A DNA stretch of 20,547 nt from the IMG/VR virus record IMGVR_UViG_3300017987_000432, positions 1-20,547 of that record; one strand, written 5' to 3'. Both the position numbers and the translations under genes were made by a program. Origin of the DNA: a virus. Within the stretch, counting starts at the first letter, position 1, and each line of letters begins with the position of its first letter. Under the pieces are notes generated by a model. That model was not told where the DNA came from. It worked only from the letters and a program-made list of their open reading frames with translations, and did no database searches. This document shows positions 5,842 to 12,400 of the stretch, piece after piece.

Positions 5842-8505
5842 ATGGAAAGAATGATTGATATTTTACCATTCAAATATCAGATACTGGAAGACAACAGAGA
5901 AAGCGGAAGGATGAAGGTTCGTGGTGTCTTTCAGAGAGAGGGGGTAAAGAATCAGAACGGACGGATCTATCCCTCTGGCCTCTTCGAGAGAAAAATTAAT
6001 GAGAGAATCTTCAAGGAGAGGATGGGTGCCCGTGGGATGTTCGGTGAGCTGGATCACCCATGTTTTCATCGTTCTGATTTCAGAGTATTAACCGTTAATG
6101 GCTGGAAAGAGTTTGTTGATGTTAAAGTGGGAGACCTAGTATGGTCGAGGAAAAATGGGTATGCGGTAAAGTCCACGGTTGAATCCATTATAGATGAAGC
6201 ATATGATGGTCCAATGTTCCATATTCACGGGAGAAGTATTGATGTTGGGGTTACTCCTGGGCATCGATTTATACTGGAAAAGCGGCCCGATAGGAACAGA
6301 GCTCAAGAAGAAGTAATGGTGAGAACTTCCGAGATTTTTGATAATCCCGGTAATTTTGCCCACCATGCCATACCTAAAAAAGCCAAATGGTTGATTGAAG
6401 ATGGTGAACATGTAGTTATTCCTGGGGTTGAAGTCCCCAGACTGAACAGCCATGCAAATGATGTATCTCAGGATCTCATACTTGATGCCAAGTTATTTTC
6501 TGCATTTATGGGAATCTACTTGGCTGAGGGATACTGTAAGACAGGGGATAGTGTATATACTGTAGGGATAAGTCAAATTAAGGGGTGGAGTAGAAAGTTC
6601 ATCTGGGATGAGATTTTATCAAGATTTCCATCAAATCTACAGTGGGGTGAAGAAGAATCTGGATTTTTTCTAACCGATGCCAGATTGCACGCCTATCTTC
6701 AAGTATTGGGGAATCAATATGATCGATATATTCCAGACAACATTAAGAGCCTCTCGCCGGACTGCTTGCATGAATTAATCTTCTGGTTCTGCATAGGGGA
6801 TGGGCGTATGGTTGCAAAAGATGCTGCTCATCGGGAAAAGATTGCTTCTAATGGAGTAACGTTAAAGGAGGCTATAAAAGATGATGTTAGGGGTGGGAAT
6901 GTAATAGCCCACACTCGTCAAGATCTCTTCTCTGTATCTCAGAGATTGATTAGAGACTTGCATGAATGTCTGGTTAAGTCTGGGGGGGCAGGTACACTAT
7001 CACAGATTAACCCTGACAAAGATTATGAGTTTGCTGGTCACATAATTAAAGCAGAGGATAAAGTACCTTTATTTCAATTGCATATCAGTCATTCCGACCA
7101 TATATGGCTGGATCCGAGGTTTATAAATATTGATCTGACCCACCACACGGGCAGAATTCATTGTTTGACTGTAACAAATGGATCTTTTTATGTAGAAATA
7201 GACGGTAAATCATTCTGGACTGGTAACTCCGATGGAAAAACCTCTCTGTCCCGCGTATCTCATATCATTACCGGTCTCTGGGTAGATAGGGACGGTATTG
7301 TCAACGGAGAGGCTGAAATACTCGACACACCTAGAGGGAAAATACTTCAAGAGCTTTTCCGAAGCGATACCCGTGTGGGCATCTCTTCCAGAGGATCAGG
7401 GACCCTTGGCAAGACTGAACCAGTTGTCCAGGATGACTACAAGCTTGAGACATTTGACTTTGTTGCTAATCCCTCTACGTTCGGAGCCTTTCCCGAAGCC
7501 ATCTATGAGAGTGTCGAATTTACCCCCGAAGAGGCTCAAATAAAACTGAGTGAAGTTAAGGATTATTTGAAGACCATCATTAATGAGATGGAAACCGATG
7601 ACCATCTACGTCTCGTAGAGTTTTCATCTCGGTTGAGTACTTATAAAAAGGAACTGAGTGTCATCAAGGAGACTGAAGAAAATCAGGGCTTGGAGGATGT
7701 TACTACTTTACTCCTTGAACAAATTGACAGTCTGTTGAGTATCATCACACCCAAAATCAACTATGGGGAGGAAGTCCCCAAAGGAGGAAGTGCTATGCCA
7801 AACGAAGTAGACATCAAAGAAAGCCTCTCTAATATTCAGCAGCAGTTGGCTTTCATGAATGAGGGCAACGAAGCCGCAGAAGCTATGGGCGATAAATATG
7901 CTGCAGCAGTTGCCATCATCGAGGAAATGAAGAACAGGTATGGTGACCTGTTGGAGGTCAAGGATTATGCCGAAAACTATGTTGAGGCCGCAAGTGATCT
8001 CATCGAGGGTCTCATCCAAAGACTGAACAATAAACGAAGTGAAATTCAGGCAGACATGGGGGAAGATGTAGGTACTGCGAAAGAGTTGCTCCAAGCCCTC
8101 GTAGAGAAATATCAGCATCTGTCCCGGATGTATGCCGGCCTTGAAGAAAGCTTTGAAGCATCCATTGCTTTGCTTGATGCAGTCATTGAACGCAACGAGA
8201 CAGCCGATATGGAGGATATGATTGACGAAGCTGTCAACAATCATCCTCTTGGCGAACAGATCGTCCCCCTTCTTGAGGGATGCCAGACCCCTCAGGAGAT
8301 GAGCGAGAAATTGCGAATCATTGATTCATTGACTGAGTCCATGGGTGTTGCCGATACTGGTTTTGACTATGAGCCATTACCCAGCTATGGCGGCGATGTA
8401 GAGATGTTGAATGAAGACACCTTTGGTGAATTCGAAACAGGGGAAGAACTCCACGAAGGTGCACAGGTAGCGAGAAAAGTTACTCGAAGGTTGAAATGGA
8501 GATAA
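5842..8505 (+). CDS. prohead protease-scaffold fusion precursor containing an intein
   Basis: The precursor is 887 residues; GAAAGGTGA lies just before its ATG. Removing the intein (residues 74-462) leaves a 498-residue protein. Its N-terminal part is a T4 gp21-type prohead serine protease: GVKNQNGRIYP, GELDHP with the likely catalytic His72, then after the intein SDGKTSLSRVSHIITG and VGISSRGSG with the likely catalytic Ser515 or Ser516. The protease part runs to roughly residue 560 of the precursor. The remaining 320 residues are acidic, long-helical and coiled-coil in character, as expected for an internal scaffold (T4 gp22 role). The protease would cleave scaffold and capsid proteins inside the prohead. 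An internal start at 7795 should yield the scaffold separately. It precedes the major capsid gene, as genes 21-22-23 do in T4. Confidence 0.9.
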   Translation: MERMIDILPFKYQILEDNRESGRMKVRGVFQREGVKNQNGRIYPSGLFERKINERIFKERMGARGMFGELDHPCFHRSDFRVLTVNGWKEFVDVKVGDLVWSRKNGYAVKSTVESIIDEAYDGPMFHIHGRSIDVGVTPGHRFILEKRPDRNRAQEEVMVRTSEIFDNPGNFAHHAIPKKAKWLIEDGEHVVIPGVEVPRLNSHANDVSQDLILDAKLFSAFMGIYLAEGYCKTGDSVYTVGISQIKGWSRKFIWDEILSRFPSNLQWGEEESGFFLTDARLHAYLQVLGNQYDRYIPDNIKSLSPDCLHELIFWFCIGDGRMVAKDAAHREKIASNGVTLKEAIKDDVRGGNVIAHTRQDLFSVSQRLIRDLHECLVKSGGAGTLSQINPDKDYEFAGHIIKAEDKVPLFQLHISHSDHIWLDPRFINIDLTHHTGRIHCLTVTNGSFYVEIDGKSFWTGNSDGKTSLSRVSHIITGLWVDRDGIVNGEAEILDTPRGKILQELFRSDTRVGISSRGSGTLGKTEPVVQDDYKLETFDFVANPSTFGAFPEAIYESVEFTPEEAQIKLSEVKDYLKTIINEMETDDHLRLVEFSSRLSTYKKELSVIKETEENQGLEDVTTLLLEQIDSLLSIITPKINYGEEVPKGGSAMPNEVDIKESLSNIQQQLAFMNEGNEAAEAMGDKYAAAVAIIEEMKNRYGDLLEVKDYAENYVEAASDLIEGLIQRLNNKRSEIQADMGEDVGTAKELLQALVEKYQHLSRMYAGLEESFEASIALLDAVIERNETADMEDMIDEAVNNHPLGEQIVPLLEGCQTPQEMSEKLRIIDSLTESMGVADTGFDYEPLPSYGGDVEMLNEDTFGEFETGEELHEGAQVARKVTRRLKWR
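6061..7227 (+). mobile_element. intein with LAGLIDADG homing endonuclease, in the prohead protease
   Basis: The 389-residue insertion runs from Cys74 to Asn462 of the precursor, with Ser463 as the +1 residue. Block A is CFHRSDFRVLTVNGW followed by VGDLV. Block B is GVTPGHRF, with T138 and H141. Two LAGLIDADG-type helices are visible: FSAFMGIYLAEGY (219-231, acidic E229) and LIFWFCIGDGRM (312-323, acidic D320). Block F is HCLTVTNGSFYVEIDG and the end is FWTGN, followed by SDGKTS. The penultimate residue is Gly461, not the usual His. Splicing joins GELDHP to SDGKTS, restoring a contiguous protease active site. The endonuclease would cut intein-free alleles and spread the element. Confidence 0.93.
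7780..7787 (+). promoter_or_regulatory. internal ribosome binding site for a separate scaffold protein
   Basis: AAAGGAGG lies inside the protease-scaffold gene, seven bases before an in-frame ATG at 7795. It is as strong as the best gene-start sites in the window, and such a match inside a coding frame is unlikely to be an accident. It falls at the junction of the protease part and the coiled-coil scaffold part. Confidence 0.8.
7795..8505 (+). CDS. nested scaffold protein (internal in-frame start)
   Basis: Translation from ATG 7795 (Met652 of the precursor) would give a 236-residue protein identical to the C-terminus of the fusion. It is acidic and almost wholly helical, with regular hydrophobic spacing (IEEMKNRYGDLLEVKDY; LIEGLIQRLNNKRSEI), and has a basic end (VARKVTRRLKWR). 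Scaffold proteins made from a start nested in a protease gene are known, for example lambda Nu3 within C. Here it would provide many scaffold copies per protease copy, and its production would not depend on intein splicing, because the intein lies upstream. Confidence 0.8.
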   Translation: MPNEVDIKESLSNIQQQLAFMNEGNEAAEAMGDKYAAAVAIIEEMKNRYGDLLEVKDYAENYVEAASDLIEGLIQRLNNKRSEIQADMGEDVGTAKELLQALVEKYQHLSRMYAGLEESFEASIALLDAVIERNETADMEDMIDEAVNNHPLGEQIVPLLEGCQTPQEMSEKLRIIDSLTESMGVADTGFDYEPLPSYGGDVEMLNEDTFGEFETGEELHEGAQVARKVTRRLKWR

Positions 8506-8546
8506 TCCGTTCAGAATTCTAATCAACTATCCCTAAGGAGGATAAA

Positions 8547-9418
8547 ATGACTTTTGATCCCCTCGTTGAGGATGTCCAGCAAAGAGGAGCTCAGCTCTGC
8601 GAGAGCACGCGGTGGAGACCTTATTGCGAAAACATCGAAGACGACTACAAACGTGTTGTAACCGCTTTCCTGCTGGAGAATGCCCATAGGAACTTCAAGG
8701 CAAGAAACCCGTTGTACGAAACGACAACGACCACTACACCAGGAATTGCAAACTTTGAGAAATTTGCGTTCCCGCTGATTCGAGCTATCTTCCCGAACCT
8801 GATCGCAACTGATCTGGTCAGTGTTCAGCCTATGCTGGGCCCTGCAAGTATGGTTTTCTACCTGCAGTTTGTTTATGGCTCCAATAAGGGTGCTATCCAG
8901 AGAGGCCGAGTGATTGAGGATAACCAGGGTTACACCCGCGCTGCTGATATGTACTCTTCGGAAGTTGTCGAGGAAGAGACACTCTCGGCTGGTAACGGGT
9001 CCCTCGGACCTTACACCGGGTCACTGTCCTATATCCCTGTACGGCCTGGTTCAGTTCAGATATTTACCCAGGATGATGTAGGTAATGCACGGACCCTGAC
9101 TGATGATGGTGCCGGTGGGCTATCCGGACATGGAACAGGAACCGTCAGTTATGCAACCGGTGACATCTCAGTGACCTTTACTGCCGGTCCTGGCGGTGCC
9201 AACATTCCGGCTTCGGAACTGATTACCATGACTTATGAATACAACATGGAAGGTAATCCGAACCTGCCGGAGATCGATCTGGTCCTGACCAGTTCACCAG
9301 TCATTGCACGACCCCGGAAACTGAGAAGTCGATGGTCAATGGAAGCTGCGGCCAACCTGCGGAATGTTCATGGGTTGGATGCAGAAGCAGAACTGATTGC
9401 AGTTCTTGCAGAAGAGCT
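8547..9418 (+). CDS. major capsid protein, exon 1 (T4 gp23-like)
   Basis: Exon 1 encodes residues 1-290 and two bases of codon 291. A strong TAAGGAGG (8534-8541) precedes the ATG, fitting high expression. The gp23 family is shown by FPNLIATDLVSVQPMLGP and VFYLQFVYGS near residues 85-112, and by SMEAAANLRNVHGLDAEAEL near the exon end. Residues about 152-233 form an inserted beta-rich domain (YIPVRPGSVQIFTQDD, TDDGAGGL, GTVSYATGDISVTF). Unspliced reading continues 76 bases to a stop at 9492-9494, giving an unrelated tail. Joined to 10446-10977 it makes 1404 bases, or 467 residues, a normal length for this family. The N-terminus may be a cleaved propeptide, as in T4 gp23. Confidence 0.9.
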
Positions 9419-9506
9419 TAACACAATGGGCTCCTTGGACGGAGACGTCCTCGACGAAGCTACTCAATTGCTGGAACCTCTTAAGGCAGCTTAAGACAAT
9501 CAGCAG

Positions 9507-9517
9507 CTGGAGAAAAG
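9507..9517 (+). promoter_or_regulatory. endonuclease ribosome binding site inside intron stem P6
   Basis: CTGGAGAAAAG directly precedes the endonuclease ATG at 9518 and contains its GGAG site. The same 11 bases pair with CTTTTCTCTAG at 10274-10284, ten Watson-Crick pairs and one G.U, forming P6 of the intron. In the folded intron the ribosome binding site is therefore base-paired, which should limit endonuclease translation and reduce conflict with splicing. Confidence 0.7.
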
Positions 9518-10384
9518 ATGGAAAAAGTAATCTGCCATATCTGCAAAGAATACAAAGCTCATAACCTTTTGAGCCATTTACGGTATGCCCACCCCGAGGT
9601 TGACCTCGCTGAGTATAAAAAGAGTCACCTGGTTGTTTCCTTCCATGCGAAGGAGCAAATGAGCAAAGCCCATAAGGATGTTCCCTTGAGTGAAGCACAC
9701 CGCAAAGGTATATCCAAGGCAAACAAAGGTAACCCCAAATGTGCAGCAGCCGCCCGAAGAACAAAGAACAGACTCGGGACAGAAACTTCACAGGAAGCTC
9801 GGGATAATATGAGACAGAGTGCTCTTGGTAAGATCATCACATTGGAACATGCCCAGAACATCTCAAAGGCTCAGATCGAGAGATATAAGGATCCTGAAGC
9901 CCGGAGGAAAGTATCGCTCGGTATGGCCAGGATGGTTGCAGATGGCAGGAGAAATTATAATCAGTATAAAACTGGTTACCATAGCGGCAGGCTGGGAAGA
10001 TTTTACTACAGGTCATCGTATGAATTACGATTCCTGGAGTTGATCGATACCGACCTGTCTGTGGTACAACTTCAGTACGAAGAGGTAGTGATACCTTATG
10101 GATCATACCAGCACTACGTGCCGGACTACTTGGTAACTCTTGCCAACGGGCAAAAGTTTATGGTAGAGATCAAACCTGAAAGACTCCTGAGTTACTGTGA
10201 GGAGAAGCATGAGGCTGCTCGTGCTTGGTGCTCCAGAAACAGTATGGTCTTTTTGGTTTTGGCTGAAGATGTCCTTTTCTCTAGTTCACAGACTGCGTCC
10301 CTGTGGGTAACTGCGGGGGCTACGGTAGCCGCTTCCTCTATTCAGGATAGAGAAGCTGAAGGTACAGTCGGGCCTCTACGGTGA
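9518..10384 (+). CDS. intron-encoded homing endonuclease (C2H2 finger, NUMOD3-like, PD-(D/E)XK)
   Basis: This is a 288-residue protein. The N-terminus has a zinc-finger pattern: Cys6, Cys9, His20, His25. Residues about 55-137 hold repeats like NUMOD3, a DNA-binding motif of homing endonucleases (SEAHRKGISKANKGNP; LEHAQNISKAQ; PEARRKVSLGM). The C-terminal domain fits a PD-(D/E)XK nuclease: RSSYELRF with Glu169, then YVPDYLV with Asp203, then VEIKP with Glu217 and Lys219. This is the TnsA/Vsr-type arrangement, not GIY-YIG or classical HNH. The gene sits in the P6 loop. Its last 35 or so codons run through intron elements R, P8, S and P9, so that tail is shaped by RNA structure. It should cleave intronless capsid genes near the insertion site. 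Confidence 0.88.
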   Translation: MEKVICHICKEYKAHNLLSHLRYAHPEVDLAEYKKSHLVVSFHAKEQMSKAHKDVPLSEAHRKGISKANKGNPKCAAAARRTKNRLGTETSQEARDNMRQSALGKIITLEHAQNISKAQIERYKDPEARRKVSLGMARMVADGRRNYNQYKTGYHSGRLGRFYYRSSYELRFLELIDTDLSVVQLQYEEVVIPYGSYQHYVPDYLVTLANGQKFMVEIKPERLLSYCEEKHEAARAWCSRNSMVFLVLAEDVLFSSSQTASLWVTAGATVAASSIQDREAEGTVGPLR

Positions 10385-10445
10385 CGTAGAGAAGGTAGGC
10401 AGAAATGACCTACCCGCCATTAAAAAATGGTTGTTAACATAAGTG

Positions 10446-10977
10446 CAAATTTGAGATTGACCGTGAGATAATCAGCGATCTGTATGCTATCGCAGGCGCC
10501 GGAGAAGTTGACTTCAACCGCTCCCTGCCTACTGGTGTATCCTGGACTGAACACAAACAGGCCTTCATTGATACTCTGGTTGAGGCCTCAAACCTGATCT
10601 TCTCGGCAACCAGACGGGCAACCGGTAACTGGGTTGTTGCCGGTGTTCAGGTTTGTAACATTATTGAGACTCTGCCCGGCTTCGTGCCTTCTGGCCTTGC
10701 TGGCGGGATGGGTGTTCAGAAGGTTGGAACTCTTCAGGGTAAATGGGATATCTATAAGGATCCCTATTTCGAACCCACAAAGTTCCTGGTTGGTTACAAG
10801 GGCGTGAGCTTCCTGGAAACAGGATATATCTACGCTCCTTATATCCCGCTGTATGAAACCCCGACTGTAACTCTCGACGATTTCGTCGTGCGGAAGGCAA
10901 TCGGTACTCAGTACGGTAAGAAAGTTGTCTGGAACAAGTTCTACTGCAAAGGATACGTCCACACAACAGCTCCATAA
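10446..10977 (+). CDS. major capsid protein, exon 2 (T4 gp23-like)
   Basis: Exon 2 begins with one base that completes codon 291 (Leu), then KFEIDREIISDLYAIAG, which continues the gp23 alignment after LAEEL of exon 1. It encodes 176 further residues to TAA 10975-10977. Conserved features include SATRRATGNWVVAG, KWDIYKDPYF, FLVGYKG and an end resembling other gp23 proteins (DFVVRKAIGTQYGKK). It has no start codon of its own before an internal ATG at 10708 and no ribosome binding site, so it is not an independent gene. It forms the C-terminal part of the capsid shell protein. Confidence 0.9.
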
Positions 10978-10995
10978 CACAGTAGATGATACTTT

Positions 10996-11027
10996 CCTGG
11001 GCCGCTCCGGCGGTCCAGGTTTCAATT
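10996..11027 (+). terminator. terminator after the major capsid gene
   Basis: A 9-bp stem CCTGGGCCG (10996-11004) / CGGTCCAGG (11011-11019), with one G.U pair and a 6-base loop, is followed by TTTCAATTT. It lies 18 bases after the capsid stop. It would end or attenuate the abundant capsid transcript ahead of the connector genes. Confidence 0.75.
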
Positions 11028-11042
11028 TGAAAGGTGGAAGAT

Positions 11043-11588
11043 ATGAGAGAATATTACAATCCGCATAAGTATCCGGTCTCCTTTACAGCAAAGGACGGCG
11101 GGCGGATGATGTTATCCCCTGCAAAGCCGGGGAAGAAGCCACAGACGGTGACTGGTGATTATTATGAGTCCCTGGTTGAAAGGGGAATGCTTGCTGTGTG
11201 GAATAAGGAAGCTGCTGAGGTTAACAAGCAGGCCTACCTGCGGGAAATGACTTTCAGGATGCCCAGACCGACAAAGAGCCCAACTCCTCCTCTACCGAGA
11301 ATACAGGGTGTGAGGGAGATGAAGAAACGTGATGAGAAAGAGCAGGCGAGGCCGGAAGACATGGTCGAGGTTGAAGAGGCCCCGAAGAAAGTGGAGACCA
11401 AGAAGGTTGAGCAGGAAAGCCCGAGGGTAGAACAACCCAAGGAAGAAACGAAAGGCAAGATGACCAAGGAAGAACTTCAACTCCTCACTGTCAGAGAGCT
11501 GAAGGCCATTGCTGAGGCTCAGGGTTCCACTGACACCGGAAAGATGAGAAAGGCTGAGCTCATTGATGAGATTCTGAAGAATCTATAG
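11043..11588 (+). CDS. protein with C-terminal Rho_N/SAP-like domain
   Basis: This is a 181-residue protein. ATG 11043 is chosen because AAAGGTGG (11030-11037) is well placed for it; a GTG at 11034 lies inside that site. The N-terminal 55 residues form a small domain (YPVSFTAKDGGRMMLSPAKP, then YESLVERGMLAV). A long Lys/Glu/Pro-rich linker of low complexity follows (about 80-138). The last 43 residues resemble a Rho N-terminal or SAP/HeH helical domain (LTVRELKAIAEAQG, KMRKAELIDEIL), which often binds nucleic acid or acts as an adaptor. The N-terminal domain looks related to the gene at 14323-14673. It may be a minor head or neck protein. Confidence 0.75.
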   Translation: MREYYNPHKYPVSFTAKDGGRMMLSPAKPGKKPQTVTGDYYESLVERGMLAVWNKEAAEVNKQAYLREMTFRMPRPTKSPTPPLPRIQGVREMKKRDEKEQARPEDMVEVEEAPKKVETKKVEQESPRVEQPKEETKGKMTKEELQLLTVRELKAIAEAQGSTDTGKMRKAELIDEILKNL

Positions 11589-11597
11589 GCTGGGTTT

Positions 11598-12398
11598 ATG
11601 AAAGAATTCACTGAAGAAGAGATCAAGGCATGGATCCTTAGACAATTGGGTCACCCGACAATTACCGTTGAACTGACCCAGGAGCAGTTAGGGGATGCTG
11701 CCAATGATGCACTTGAGCAGTTTAATCGATATCGTTCCAGGGTGATGGTGGCTTATGTGCCCCTTTATGAAAGTGGCAGCTATGATTTCTATGCTGAATC
11801 ATCACAAGCTCGTTGGCCCTGGTATGGTGATGCTGCGTCCCAGGCCAGGCTCCCAACTGGTGTTGGTCCGGGATTGCCTAATTCAACCAGATATAGATTA
11901 GAGCATTATGGTCGTGGTCTCTATGATGTCAGTGCCGGAAAGAGAAACATTTTAGATTGGTCCTTGAGATTTGGTTTTCCAATTCCGATTGAGTATAGAA
12001 CGTTCACGTTTGCCATTGAAAAATATGAAGCCTATCTGATGTGGGAGGAAGAGGCAAGCAGGCTTTTCTCCACTGAATTCGACTGGAAGTGGATCGAACC
12101 TTATCTTTACGTAGCGAACATTCCGTGGGATGCTGAGGTTCTTTACTATACTTATTTTGATGGCCATATTTTCAGTTCAGTTCCACACGCATGGCACAAG
12201 TGGATCAAAGACTATTCTCTTGCCGAGGCGAAAGCTATTCTTGCCAGAGTCCGAGGAAAGTATCAAAACGTGCCTACTCCTGGTGGGGGAGCGCAGCTGG
12301 ATGGGACCGACCTGCAGACTCAGGCTGAGACAGCCAGAGAACAACTTCTCGAGGATCTGAGAAATTCCAGACAGAGTTTACCACCCATGTGGGGTTAA
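11598..12398 (+). CDS. putative head-tail connector (neck) protein
   Basis: This is a 266-residue protein. The N-terminus (FTEEEIKAWILRQLGHPTI) and its helix LGDAANDALEQFNRYRSR recall the start of phage connector or neck proteins. The middle is rich in Tyr and Trp. The C-terminal part has KDYSLAEAKAILARVRGKYQ, a Gly-rich loop (VPTPGGGAQLDGTDL) and a final helix ending LLEDLRNSRQSL. This pattern is familiar to me from structural proteins of T4-like myoviruses near the capsid gene. Position after the capsid gene and before the sheath supports a head-completion or neck role, comparable to T4 gp13/gp14. The assignment is by context and general resemblance. Confidence 0.65.
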   Translation: MKEFTEEEIKAWILRQLGHPTITVELTQEQLGDAANDALEQFNRYRSRVMVAYVPLYESGSYDFYAESSQARWPWYGDAASQARLPTGVGPGLPNSTRYRLEHYGRGLYDVSAGKRNILDWSLRFGFPIPIEYRTFTFAIEKYEAYLMWEEEASRLFSTEFDWKWIEPYLYVANIPWDAEVLYYTYFDGHIFSSVPHAWHKWIKDYSLAEAKAILARVRGKYQNVPTPGGGAQLDGTDLQTQAETAREQLLEDLRNSRQSLPPMWG

Positions 12399-12400
12399 TC

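Larger units (their letters stand above)
9419..10445 (+). ncRNA. group I self-splicing intron in the major capsid gene
   Basis: The intron is about 1027 bases. P1 pairs exon GAGCT (9414-9418) with GGCTC (9429-9433), with U.G at the splice site. P2-like hairpin GGACG-GAGA-CGTCC is at 9437-9450. Conserved elements are P AATTGCTGGAA (9466-9476), Q AATCAGCAGC (9498-9507), R GTTCACAGACTG (10284-10295) and S GAAGGTACAGTC (10358-10369). P5 is CTTAAG-GCAG-CTTAAG (9480-9495). P6 is an 11-bp stem (9507-9517 with 10274-10284). P7 pairs GACTG (10291-10295) with CAGTC (10365-10369). P9 is CTCTACG-GTGA-CGTAGAG (10374-10391), followed by a further hairpin (10394-10414). The intron ends in G10445. Boundaries may shift by a base or so; these keep the frame and the alignment length of gp23. 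Confidence 0.93.

Noticed and set aside
7708-8244. Open frame of 178 codons on the - strand opposite the scaffold
   Set aside because: It is a shadow of the strongly biased helical scaffold coding sequence; no other gene is on the - strand.
8547-9494. Reading frame 8547-9494 as a complete 315-residue capsid protein
   Set aside because: Its last 25 residues are intron sequence. The capsid alignment continues at 10446, and splicing restores a normal-length protein.
10374-10391. Hairpin at the end of the endonuclease gene as a transcription terminator
   Set aside because: It has a GNRA-type loop, contains the stop codon and lies directly after element S, so it is intron stem P9.
10684-10977. 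Reading frame 10684-10977 as a separate 97-residue gene
   Set aside because: It is the end of capsid exon 2. The frame is open back to 10446, matches gp23 throughout and lacks a ribosome binding site.
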